NCBI GenBank assembly: GCA_017544265.1
Contig: JAFYEM010000024.1
Coordinates: 1 to 32,892 of the forward strand
Direction of reading: 5' to 3'
Length of the DNA: 32,892 nucleotides
Source of the DNA: Bacteroidales bacterium
Lineage (GTDB): Bacteria; Bacteroidota; Bacteroidia; Bacteroidales; UBA932
Part shown: positions 7,328 through 18,293 of the stretch, piece by piece
Layout of the letters: the number at the start of each line of letters is the position of its first letter
Numbering within the stretch: the first letter of the stretch is position 1
The notes under the pieces: generated by a model
Told to the model about the DNA's origin: nothing
Database searches by the model: none
What the model saw: only the letters and a program-made list of their open reading frames with translations
Made by a program: the position numbers and the translations under genes

Positions 7328-7390
7328 GTGTTGTGATTTTTCTCCTCCAAATTTACCTTTTTTTGTGTATTTATAAAAAATATTGCTCAC

Positions 7391-7424
7391 TGCCACATTT
7401 TGGTAGTCAGATTCTATATGTTTG
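7391..7424 (+). promoter_or_regulatory. Island promoter 5: TGCC-N7-GGTA plus -7 box (261-aa gene)
   Basis: TGCC (7391-7394), N7 (ACATTTT), GGTA (7402-7405), 11 nt, TATGTTTG (7417-7424). It is divergent from island promoter 4 with 63 bp between the two sites. It predicts a short leader before ATG 7444. Confidence 0.65.
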
Positions 7425-7443
7425 TGGCCACAAAAGATTTGCA

Positions 7444-8229
7444 ATGGGAACAAACAAAAATACCATGTATATCCGCTCGCTGGATGAAGCCCAGCTGAAG
7501 GATGAGGTAATCAATATCGAGTCACGCATTCTTGCGATTACCCATGACCCCATTGACTTCCATAATCTTCGGCCATTCCTGGATTGGTGCGGGGACAAGA
7601 AAGCCTTAGAATCTGTCCAGGACATGATGGGATACCGCAAGTTCATCCTGGACACTCTGTTTGCCAAGCACTGTACCGAGGCTGAAATAGAACGGCTGGA
7701 GAAGGTCAATAGTCTGCTGTTGGAACTGACAAACCGAACCTACAAGCGCACGGCCGATTTATTCAGAGCTTTGATTGCCATGCCGAAGGACGAACTGGAC
7801 GATGACTACGAGATTGAAGGGAGCCTCGTTCCGGAATTCGACACCGTAGACTCTACGCTTCGTCTGGAAGAAGACCCATACTACGGCTCTGACTTTACGA
7901 GGATGGCCGCCATACTGCAGGAGACTGAGAAATACCTCCTTGATTTTGCACAAGTTAGGCCTGTATGGTCTTCTGAAGCCGAATATACTCCAACGATGAG
8001 TGACAAAGAATTGGGGTGCGAGCTCCCCCTTGATGATGGCACCAGCTGGGCAGAAGGTCCTCTTCACAATCCTAAACTGAAGCACATTACAATTTGCTAT
8101 GCGCTCCACGATCTGTGCACGCATATGAACTTCTCAATCCCAGATATCCTGAGGATGAACGACTTCAAGGTTGAAGTGAAGCTTACTGTTCAACAGTTCT
8201 CTGATCAAGATCGTAAACGACTCAACTGA
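7444..8229 (+). CDS. Hypothetical 261-aa protein, unrecognised
   Basis: This is a soluble, acidic, mostly helical protein beginning MGTNKNTMYIRSLDEAQLK. I find no catalytic motif, signal peptide or membrane segment. Recognisable stretches are only descriptive: a helical N-terminal half (ALESVQDMMGYRKFILDTLF, IERLEKVNSLLLELTNRTYK), an acidic middle (DDDYEIEGSLVPEFDTVDSTL) and a conserved-looking C-terminus (HITICYALHDLCTHMNFSIPD, then DFKVEVKLTVQQF). The ORF is open from 7333, but island promoter 5 (-7 at 7417-7424) lies inside that extension, so ATG 7444 is preferred; ATG 7465 is also possible. It is the last island gene before the GH20 gene. Codon composition is closer to core genes than to the A+T-rich AAA+ block. 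Confidence 0.75.
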   Translation: MGTNKNTMYIRSLDEAQLKDEVINIESRILAITHDPIDFHNLRPFLDWCGDKKALESVQDMMGYRKFILDTLFAKHCTEAEIERLEKVNSLLLELTNRTYKRTADLFRALIAMPKDELDDDYEIEGSLVPEFDTVDSTLRLEEDPYYGSDFTRMAAILQETEKYLLDFAQVRPVWSSEAEYTPTMSDKELGCELPLDDGTSWAEGPLHNPKLKHITICYALHDLCTHMNFSIPDILRMNDFKVEVKLTVQQFSDQDRKRLN

Positions 8230-8291
8230 ACAACCCGCATACTTCCCGCTGAAGATCCCGTAACTGTTGGGCATCCATTATTGACTGGTCA

Positions 8292-10352
8292 TCAGTTTAC
8301 GATGACTTCGCTGATGTGGCTGCGGACTATGGTGTCGCCGGTGTTGTAGCGGAGGCGGACGTATCTGGCTTTGGCGGAGACTGTCCCGCCGACTGTCAAT
8401 ATGTTGAAATGGCGCCTGTCGGGAGATAGATGAAGCTGCGGAACAGCGGTTTTTTCATAATTGACGCCGTCTGCGGACAAAAAGAATTCTGTATCCTGCG
8501 GAGCACACAATCTGCGAATATTGAAGTCTGCGAATTCGGCGCCGACATAATGGACAGTCTTGACTTCTCCGAGGTCTATGTCTATGGTGACGTTGCGCTG
8601 GCGGGTGTACAGCCAGACTGAGTCCGCCTTGAGGTTCCATCCTCCGAGAAATCCGTCCACAAGAAAAGGAGCCTCGCGCCCTGTGCTGTCGTCGCTCCCG
8701 GTGTAAACCACAGCCCTGGCTTCATTGGTTATGCGAGGAATCTGCACTCCGGCTTCAGGACGTTCGCCGGCCTCGTGGCTCAGGTCGAAGCACTTGTATC
8801 CTCCGGCAGAAGCAGTTACGCACAGCGACAGGGCCCGGGAACGGAAGTCCTCATAGTCCTTGCCTTCCCTGGGGGACCATCCCGTTTCGGCAATCGCAAA
8901 TGCCCGGGGATAGAGCATATACTCATATTGGCTGTCATCGACAATACATTCGGACCAGAGGTTCCCCTGGACCCCGAGAAGATGGTCCGTGTTTTCGGAT
9001 ATTTCCGCTTCGGGTTCGTAATCATAGACAGTCTTGAGCGTAAGGCAGCTGCTGAATGCAAGAGGCTCTTTCCAGGGGGCGTCCTGGTAATAGTCCAGGT
9101 AGTAACGGGTATTCGGCGTCATTATGACATCGTGTCCCATCTGAATCGACTTGAGGCCTCCGGAAGTGCCCCTCCAGGACATTACAGTGGCGTTTTCCGA
9201 AATTCCGCCCTCCAGGATTTCATCCCAGCCAATCAGCTTTTTCCCCCTCGACACTATAAAACTGTCAATGCGCCGGATACAGTAGCTCTGAAGTTCGAAT
9301 TCATCTTTCAGCCCTTCTTTCCGCATCCTTTCCCGGCAGCGGCTGCATACCGTCCAATTGGACTTTCTGGCCTCATCCCCGCCTATATGCACATACTGCG
9401 ACGGGAATAATTCCATAACCTCGTCCAAGACCTTGAAAAAGAAGGAGAAGGCATCTTCGTTCCCGACGCAGAACACGTTGTCCACCCCATGCTTCCTGTC
9501 GCAGAAGAATTCAGGATGGACGTGCAGCAGAGCTCTATTGTGTCCGGGAATCTCTATCTCTGGAATTATGTCTATATGTCTGGCGGCGGCATAGGCAATT
9601 ATCTCCTTGATGTCGTCTTTCGAATAGTAGCCGCCATAGACGCCGCCACGGTCATACACGGTGCCGCTGACATAATTCACCGGCTCGTGAAAGAACTTCT
9701 GGGAAAAGCGGGGCAGCATGGTGTGGAAATACAGGCTGTCTCCGAAGGCGGCTTCATGGGCCATCTCCGGAGCACAGTCCAGTTCTATCCGCCAGGCCTG
9801 GTCGTCTGTGATGTGAAGGTGAAGCACATTCATCTTCAGCAGGGCCATAAGGTCCAGTTGCTTGAGTATGAAGTCTTTTCCATGGAAGTGCCGGACCATG
9901 TCGAACATCAGGCCCCTGTGGGCGAAGCGTGGCGCGTCTTCGATGGTGCAGAATGGTATATCAGGGCTGGAAGCGCGTAGCTGAAGCAGAGTCTGCACAG
10001 CGTAGAAAGCCCCGGTATAGCCGGCTGAGAGAACGGTTATTCCCTTGCGTCCTACCTCCAGGGTGTAGGCGCCGTCATCAGCTTTCCTCCCGTTGAGGAA
10101 TTTCGGACCTGTTTTGAAGCGTATCACAGGCCGGGAACTCTTCCTTAACGCCAGTTCGCATTCCTCCAGGTATTCGGAAAACGCCTCTTTTCCGGGAGCC
10201 TGGCCTTCAAGAGTGTAGGAGCAGCCTTTTTCCAGAGTTATGCTTCCCTTGCCCCTGGCCGAGTAAGCAGCCGGCCGGGGAATCACAGGAATGTCCGTGA
10301 GCAGAATAGTCAATGCTGCCAGCGAACTGAAAAGAAAATTTGTCAGGAACAT
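8292..10352 (-). CDS. Beta-N-acetylhexosaminidase, GH20, exported
   Basis: This is a 686-aa enzyme that removes terminal GlcNAc or GalNAc from glycans or chitooligosaccharides. A hydrophobic signal sequence (MFLTNFLFSSLAALTILLT) directs export. An N-terminal GH20b domain is followed by the catalytic barrel: RGLMFDMVRHFHGKDFI, HLHITDDQAWRIE, and the acid/base pair Asp-Glu in HIGGDEARKSNW near residue 323. Residues from about 540 to the end form an F5/8 type C (discoidin-like) carbohydrate-binding domain ending ARYVRLRYNTGD...SEVIVN. Length is normal for a GH20 with a binding module. The start codon is 6 bp after the prfB stop on the same strand, so it may be read from the prfB transcript. Confidence 0.93.
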   Translation of the reverse strand: MFLTNFLFSSLAALTILLTDIPVIPRPAAYSARGKGSITLEKGCSYTLEGQAPGKEAFSEYLEECELALRKSSRPVIRFKTGPKFLNGRKADDGAYTLEVGRKGITVLSAGYTGAFYAVQTLLQLRASSPDIPFCTIEDAPRFAHRGLMFDMVRHFHGKDFILKQLDLMALLKMNVLHLHITDDQAWRIELDCAPEMAHEAAFGDSLYFHTMLPRFSQKFFHEPVNYVSGTVYDRGGVYGGYYSKDDIKEIIAYAAARHIDIIPEIEIPGHNRALLHVHPEFFCDRKHGVDNVFCVGNEDAFSFFFKVLDEVMELFPSQYVHIGGDEARKSNWTVCSRCRERMRKEGLKDEFELQSYCIRRIDSFIVSRGKKLIGWDEILEGGISENATVMSWRGTSGGLKSIQMGHDVIMTPNTRYYLDYYQDAPWKEPLAFSSCLTLKTVYDYEPEAEISENTDHLLGVQGNLWSECIVDDSQYEYMLYPRAFAIAETGWSPREGKDYEDFRSRALSLCVTASAGGYKCFDLSHEAGERPEAGVQIPRITNEARAVVYTGSDDSTGREAPFLVDGFLGGWNLKADSVWLYTRQRNVTIDIDLGEVKTVHYVGAEFADFNIRRLCAPQDTEFFLSADGVNYEKTAVPQLHLSPDRRHFNILTVGGTVSAKARYVRLRYNTGDTIVRSHISEVIVN

Positions 10353-10358
10353 ATATGC

Positions 10359-11496
10359 TCAGTCTATATCGTCATCCGTGACGGCTGCGCCGTTGCCCAT
10401 CAGATAGTCTTTCATGAAGCCCGAGATGTCTCCGTCCAGGACTCCCTGGGTGTCGGCGGTGGCGCGGCCGGTTCGCAGGTCCTTCACCAGTTTGTACGGG
10501 TGGAGGACGTAGTTGCGTATCTGGGAGCCCCATTCGATGCGCTTTTTCTGTCCTTCGAGCTCGGCCTGCTTCTCCTGGCGTTTCTTGAGTTCTATGTCGT
10601 AGAGGCGGGATTTCAGTATGCGGAGGGCGTTCTGGCGGTTGTCCTGCTGGGAACGGGTCTCGGTGTTCTCGACCATGATTCCGGAGGGAATGTGCCGCAC
10701 GCGTACTCCTGTCTCGACCTTGTTGACGTTCTGTCCGCCGTGTCCGCCGCTGCGGAAGGTGTCCCATTCCAGGTCGGAGGGATTGATTTCTATGTTTATG
10801 CTGTCGTCCACGAGTGGATAGACAAATACTGATGAAAAGGTGGTCTGGCGTTTTGCGAGGGCGTTGAAGGGGGAGAGCCGCACCAGGCGGTGAACTCCGT
10901 TCTCGGCCTTCAGGTAGCCATAGGCATAGTCCCCTTCGAACTGGATGGTGGCGGATTTGATGCCGACCTCTTCGCCTTCCAGCAGGTCCGTGACCGTCAT
11001 TTTGAAATTATTCCTCTCGCCCCAGCGCATATACATGCGCATGAGCATTGCGGACCAGTCATTGGCTTCGGTGCCGCCGGCGCCTGAGTTGATGGTGAGC
11101 ACTGCGCCGAGGTTGTCGCCTTCGCCTCCGAGCATATTGCGCAGTTCGAGGTTCTCCACCGCTTCCACGGCCTGGTCATAGACTTTCTGAAGCTCCTGGG
11201 TTTCATCTGTTTCGTCTGTTTCATCGCCGCCGCTGATACTTTCGGCGGCAAATTCATACAGCACGTCGAGGTCGTCGGCAAAAGCCGAAGCCTTGTCGAA
11301 ATCCGTAACCCAGGATTTTATGCCGGCGCTTTTTTTCAGGAAAGTTTCCGCTGCCTTGGGGTTGTCCCAAAAACCTTCTGCGAGGGATTCCTCCTCCCTT
11401 GATTTTACTTCTGCCCTCTTCGAGGGGATGTCAAAGACACCTCCCCAGCGTTTCCAAACGCTGATGCAGAGCCTTTATCTGTTCTGATGAAATCAT
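10359..11496 (-). CDS. prfB: Peptide chain release factor 2, with programmed +1 frameshift
   Basis: RF2 releases peptides at UGA and UAA. The gene is split over two frames: ATG 11494-11496 opens MISSEQIKALHQRLETLGRCL and reaches TGA at 11431-11433, after which translation continues in the +1 frame (DIPSKRAEVKSREEES...) to the stop at 10359. The slip site is the classical one, CTT-TGA-C preceded by a Shine-Dalgarno-like GGGAGG. Class hallmarks are the SPF stop-codon recognition tripeptide in RLSPFNALAKRQ and the GGQ catalytic loop in SGGHGGQNVNKVE. The protein is about 378 aa, normal for RF2. An acidic run of three DET units (GGDETDETDET) lies near residue 95. RF2 level autoregulates the frameshift: little RF2 lets the ribosome slip. 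Confidence 0.97.
11431..11447 (-). promoter_or_regulatory. RF2 recoding site (SD-like, CTT TGA C)
   Basis: On the minus strand a GGGAGG stretch is followed by TGT CTT TGA C. It has the spacing and bases of the conserved RF2 frameshift signal: an internal Shine-Dalgarno-like sequence three bases before the CUU slip codon and UGA in the A site. It explains why prfB has no single open frame. Confidence 0.95.
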
Positions 11497-11549
11497 ACTG
11501 TGCTCTCCATGTTTATGAAGCGGTTACCGCTCCGTTAAGTTCTTTCCTG

Positions 11550-11557
11550 CAAAATTA
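11550..11557 (-). promoter_or_regulatory. Possible -7 box for prfB
   Basis: TAATTTTG on the minus strand fits TAnnTTTG and lies 53 bp upstream of the prfB ATG. No convincing TTTG is seen at the -33 distance. Confidence 0.35.
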
Positions 11558-11581
11558 CAAAATAATTTCAATAATCATCAG

Positions 11582-11613
11582 TTGTAAAATTATTTAGAAT
11601 AATGTTATATTTG
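11582..11613 (+). promoter_or_regulatory. Promoter of the 29-aa orphan ORF
   Basis: TTGT (11582-11585), a 20-nt spacer and TATATTTG (11606-11613) match the Bacteroidetes consensus apart from one base in the -33 box. The start codon at 11639 follows 25 bp later. Confidence 0.5.
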
Positions 11614-11638
11614 CGTTCGACTATAAAGACTCTCACTA

Positions 11639-11728
11639 ATGAAGACTGTAAGAAACTTTAGGCTTTTGGCCCTGGCGTCGTGGATAATGATTTCATTATC
11701 CATCAAGAATTCGGAGTACAACCCATAA
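11639..11728 (+). pseudogene. 29-codon ORF, probable N-terminal remnant of an exported protein
   Basis: ATG 11639 to TAA 11726-11728 encodes MKTVRNFRLLALASWIMISL plus nine residues. Two or three basic residues followed by a hydrophobic run look like the start of a signal peptide, but the protein stops before any mature domain. A good promoter lies directly upstream. It sits head-on against the HipA fragment, so both look like leftovers of a rearrangement. It could instead be a true small membrane peptide. Confidence 0.35.
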
Positions 11729-11779
11729 ATGGCTAACTTGTAAATGTATTATTTGGCTTGACAGTATTGCCGAATAGCC

Positions 11780-12187
11780 TTATAGGCGCCCCAACCTTTC
11801 ATTGATCAGATCCATATATCTGGATTTCATCTTTTGGTCAAGAAAAGAAATGTCTATTATTTCGAACCACTTGTCTTTGCAGGCGATAATGGAATCGATA
11901 ATAGTGTTGGCATAACGGAGATCAACTCCGCTTTCAGTCATAACAGATACAAATGAATCTCTGTCATATCCGCCGATAGTTTCGTCATCATAAACACCTG
12001 GGCCTGAAAGTGTCATTGCGGTCTCGTTAGTATCATCGATACCTGTGAGGAGCACGGCCAGGAGATCATAGGCCGGAGAAAGAACATAGCCCAGGCCGTC
12101 TTTCCGGTCAATCAACGAAAAGTTTTTGCAGTGCATATCACTGTTGCCTGTAATCCAGGAAAATATATACAAATACTTTTGTAAAAT
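11780..12187 (-). pseudogene. C-terminal fragment of a HipA-type kinase
   Basis: About 136 codons match the C-terminal lobe of HipA toxins (Ser/Thr kinases that phosphorylate aminoacyl-tRNA synthetases). The catalytic-loop region reads GNSDMHCKNFSLI, with the usual GNxDxHxKNFS pattern, followed by YVLSPAYDLLAVLL. The N-terminal two thirds, including the ATP-binding loop, are missing. No ATG exists at the 5' end, only TTG at 12170-12172. In-frame homology (ILQKYLYIFSWIT) continues upstream to the terminator hairpin at 12190-12203, where it breaks off. No HipB-type antitoxin or HipA N-domain gene lies beside it, so this is a decayed remnant. Confidence 0.75.
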
Positions 12188-12189
12188 GG

Positions 12190-12210
12190 TACCCGTTCGG
12201 GTATTTTTTT
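12190..12210 (+). terminator. Intrinsic terminator-like hairpin 1
   Basis: TACCC-GTTC-GGGTA is followed by seven T residues (12204-12210). The stem is only 5 bp, though it can be drawn longer with a 2-nt loop. It lies at the break point of the HipA fragment. Confidence 0.55.
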
Positions 12211-12222
12211 GATATTTATTTG

Positions 12223-12252
12223 AACAAATAGCCCCGAGCGGGGCTATTTGTT
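12223..12252. terminator. Strong bidirectional terminator, 13-bp perfect stem
   Basis: AACAAATAGCCCC, loop GAGC, GGGGCTATTTGTT form a perfect 13-bp stem with a GC-rich apex and A/T-rich base, so it can end transcripts from both sides. It insulates the GNAT gene from the prfB/HipA side. Two terminators 12 bp apart with only decayed genes to the left suggest that a former neighbour was deleted. Confidence 0.75.
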
Positions 12253-12318
12253 TTATAATGTACGGAAATGTGAGCCGCGAAGCTCCCTACGGTTCTAATT
12301 TACAGATTTTATTTTTCC

Positions 12319-12326
12319 TATATTTG
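12319..12326 (+). promoter_or_regulatory. -7 box of the GNAT gene
   Basis: TATATTTG matches TAnnTTTG. It ends only 8 bp before ATG 12335, so the transcript would have almost no leader. Confidence 0.5.
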
Positions 12327-12334
12327 CAGTCAGA

Positions 12335-16131
<3,797 letters not shown>

Positions 16132-17214
16132 TTACAGCTTGGAATCAAGATATCTGCTGATGGATTCCGCGTCGCTGACGGAGGCGGAGGTGTCTATGGC
16201 ACCCTCCGTGATGAACCATATCGTGGGCAGGGAAGAAAGACCATAGAGGCCTATGAAAGGAGAGGCGGCACCGCGTGTGTCGCAGACATTGATCCAGGGT
16301 AGTTTCTGGCCCCTGACTACGCCAGCCCAGCGTGTCTTGTCCACATCCAGGGAAACTGCGTAAATCTCCAGGCCCCGGGGTGCGAATTCTTCATAAATGG
16401 GCACGAGAGCGTCTATGTTGAACATATTCTGCTCGGCGCTGCTGGCCCAGAAATATAGCATGGTCATTTTGCTCCGGACCTCGCTCAGTTTATGATTCTT
16501 GCCGTCCATTCCGGGCAGGTCGATTTCCGGGAAAGGGACTTCTTCCGCCTTTTCAAGCCGGGCGAGAATCTCCATTTCGCCCTCGCGCCTGGCCGTTTCT
16601 TTTTCAAGCGCTTTCACTACCGGAGCACCTGGCCATACAGCTTTCAGGGAGTCGGTCACGTTGCGGAAGATAAGCGCGTCGGTGCTCTGGCGGAAAAGCG
16701 GCAGGCCGTCCGGCAGTTCCTTCATCAGGACAGCGGCGCTGGCAAGGGACCCTGGGTTGGATATAACGAAGGAAACACTCTTCCGGTAGTAGTCCAGATA
16801 GGCCCTGGCAAGTTCCTCGCGGGTGTCCGCAATCAGGGTCGCGGTGTAATAGGCCTGAAAATCCTTTTCCGCTTCGCTGAGTTTTTCGGATTCGGGAGAA
16901 CCTTCGATTACGCAGTCCCCGCGGTCGCCTCCGGTGAAGGAGATCTGGTCTCCGGGGAGGGCGATAAGCGAGCCGATGCGGCGGCTTCTCATGTTCAGAT
17001 AGACAAATCTGGGACTGTCTATGGGCTTTATTTCATAATGGAAGCATCCCTCAGCGTCGGTTTTGAGCGTGTCCGTGCGGACGCCCTGGACGGTTACGAT
17101 AAGTTCGGCTTCCGGCCGTCCTGAGATTTTTCCTTCGATTACGGCCTTCTTTTCACAAGATGTGAAAAAGGCGGCAATGACTGCCGCCACTATAATGGGC
17201 TTAAAGTTTTTCAT
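16132..17214 (-). CDS. TlpA-like lipoprotein with DUF4369 domain, thioredoxin fold without CxxC
   Basis: This is a 360-aa protein with a lipoprotein signal (MKNFKPIIVAAVIAAFFTSC, lipobox ending at Cys20), so it is membrane-anchored. The N-terminal part (VIEGKISGRPEAELIVTVQG...) is the DUF4369 beta domain typical of Bacteroidetes. Residues about 225-360 are an AhpC/TSA-TlpA thioredoxin fold: FPEIDLPGMDGKNHKLSEV, MLYFWASSAEQNMFN, and the cis-Pro region SSLPTIWFI. The redox CxxC that normally follows FWAS is replaced by SAEQ, so disulfide exchange is unlikely and a binding role is more probable. Its start overlaps the end of the HIT gene by 14 bp, placing it in the greA-HIT transcript. Confidence 0.88.
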   Translation of the reverse strand: MKNFKPIIVAAVIAAFFTSCEKKAVIEGKISGRPEAELIVTVQGVRTDTLKTDAEGCFHYEIKPIDSPRFVYLNMRSRRIGSLIALPGDQISFTGGDRGDCVIEGSPESEKLSEAEKDFQAYYTATLIADTREELARAYLDYYRKSVSFVISNPGSLASAAVLMKELPDGLPLFRQSTDALIFRNVTDSLKAVWPGAPVVKALEKETARREGEMEILARLEKAEEVPFPEIDLPGMDGKNHKLSEVRSKMTMLYFWASSAEQNMFNIDALVPIYEEFAPRGLEIYAVSLDVDKTRWAGVVRGQKLPWINVCDTRGAASPFIGLYGLSSLPTIWFITEGAIDTSASVSDAESISRYLDSKL

Positions 17215-17605
17215 ATTCTTTAGCGATGCTCTCTGCGATTTCTTTCATCCTCTCAGGAGGAAGCTGGAGTTTTGCTTTCCGGAAGTCCAAATCCGCTTCG
17301 CTCTGAAGGGGAACCAGGTGGATGTGGGTGTGCGGAACCTCCATTCCGAGCACTGCCACCCCGATTCTCTTGCAGGGAACGGCCGCCTTCAGGGCCAGGG
17401 CCACTTTGCGGGCGAAGTCCGTGAGGCCTCGGTAGGTCTTCTCGTCGAGGTCGAAGATATAGTCCTTCTCGACTTTGCGGGGAATCACGAGAGTGTGCCC
17501 TTCGGCGAGGGGAGCGATGTCCAGGAAGGCGTAGAAGTCTTCGCTTTCAGCCACTTTCCACGAGGGAATCTCCCCGGATGCGATTTTTGTGAAGATTGTT
17601 GCCAT
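17201..17605 (-). CDS. HIT family nucleotide-binding protein
   Basis: This is a 134-aa protein of the histidine-triad family (HINT/Fhit-like), which hydrolyses nucleoside phosphoramidates or dinucleotides. It starts with the family N-terminus TIFTKIASGEIPSWKVAE. The triad is HTHIHLVP near residue 93. It shares one base with greA upstream (greA stop and this ATG meet at 17605) and overlaps the TlpA-like gene downstream by 14 bp, so greA, HIT and the lipoprotein form one operon. Confidence 0.95.
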   Translation of the reverse strand: MATIFTKIASGEIPSWKVAESEDFYAFLDIAPLAEGHTLVIPRKVEKDYIFDLDEKTYRGLTDFARKVALALKAAVPCKRIGVAVLGMEVPHTHIHLVPLQSEADLDFRKAKLQLPPERMKEIAESIAKEYEKL

Positions 17606-18072
17606 TACAGAGAGATGTCAAGAATTTTGAACTTCATTATTCCGGAAGGCACTTTCGCTTCCACTGTGTCGCCCTTGGCATGTCCCATGAGGGCTTTGCC
17701 TATGGGGGTAGTGGCTGCGAGAAGCCCCTTTGAGAAGTCGGCTTCGGATTCGCCCACGATGGTGAAATTCATAACGGCCTTGTTAGCGAGATTCTCGATT
17801 TTCACTTTGGAAAGAAGCTGGACGGAGTCTGTGGATAGTTTAGACTCGTCTATCACGCGGGCGTTCGCCACCTTGTCCTTGAGCCGGGCAATTTTCATCT
17901 CCAGAAGGCCCTGGGCCTCCCTCGCGGCTTCGTATTCCGCATTCTCGGAAAGGTCTCCCTTTTCCCTTGCTTCCGCAATCGCTGCGGAAATGACAGGGCG
18001 CTGAGCAAGAGCGTCTGCAAGCTCCTGCTTTAGTTTCTCATACCCTGCCTGTGTCATGTACTCTAATGCCAT
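17605..18072 (-). CDS. greA: Transcription elongation factor GreA
   Basis: This is a 155-aa protein, the usual length. It rescues backtracked RNA polymerase by stimulating cleavage of the transcript 3' end. The N-terminal coiled coil carries the acidic tip signature ISAAIAEAREKGDLSENAEY, and the C-terminal FKBP-like domain holds IVGESEADFSKGLLAATTPIG and GKALMGHAKGDTVEAKVPSG. It is the first gene of the greA-HIT-lipoprotein operon. A consensus promoter lies 150 bp upstream, leaving a structured leader of about 145 nt. Confidence 0.97.
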   Translation of the reverse strand: MALEYMTQAGYEKLKQELADALAQRPVISAAIAEAREKGDLSENAEYEAAREAQGLLEMKIARLKDKVANARVIDESKLSTDSVQLLSKVKIENLANKAVMNFTIVGESEADFSKGLLAATTPIGKALMGHAKGDTVEAKVPSGIMKFKILDISL

Positions 18073-18101
18073 AATATTTCTGAATTTTGTTATCGTTTCA
18101 G

Positions 18102-18165
18102 AATGACCCGCATTTGTCAGCGCACTGTTCAGGGTGTCTATGTGCCCAAACTGATGCAGGTCATT
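18102..18165. repeat. Inverted repeat in the greA leader, related to the 15.9-kb element
   Basis: AATGACCCGCAT (18102-18113) and ATGCAGGTCATT (18154-18165) pair over 12 positions, with one G-U pair in RNA. The core TGATGCAGGT (18152-18161) is shared exactly with the inner arms of the element at 15913-16131. A smaller CTGCC/GGCAG hairpin lies at 18193-18207, followed on the greA strand by a run of T. Confidence 0.5.
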
Positions 18166-18224
18166 TCACGCAAAGTGAACTAAAAAGGAGTCCTGCCAGT
18201 GCGGCAGAACCCTCAGTCCGATGG

Positions 18225-18255
18225 CAAAGATAGGCAAAAAACCCGACTTTGCAAA
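18225..18255 (-). promoter_or_regulatory. Consensus promoter of the greA operon
   Basis: On the minus strand TTTG (18252-18255), a 19-nt spacer and TATCTTTG (18225-18232) match the Bacteroidetes consensus exactly. The transcript would start near 18218 and carry a leader of about 145 nt. Confidence 0.75.
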
Positions 18256-18293
18256 TTTTTCATTATATTCGCAGAAATACAAATATTTCCATT

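Noticed and set aside
7348-7355. TAAATTTG on the minus strand as promoter of the zinc-ribbon gene
   Set aside because: Neither a TTTG at -33 distance nor the island operator spacing accompanies it; the site at 7294-7327 has the exact regulon spacing.
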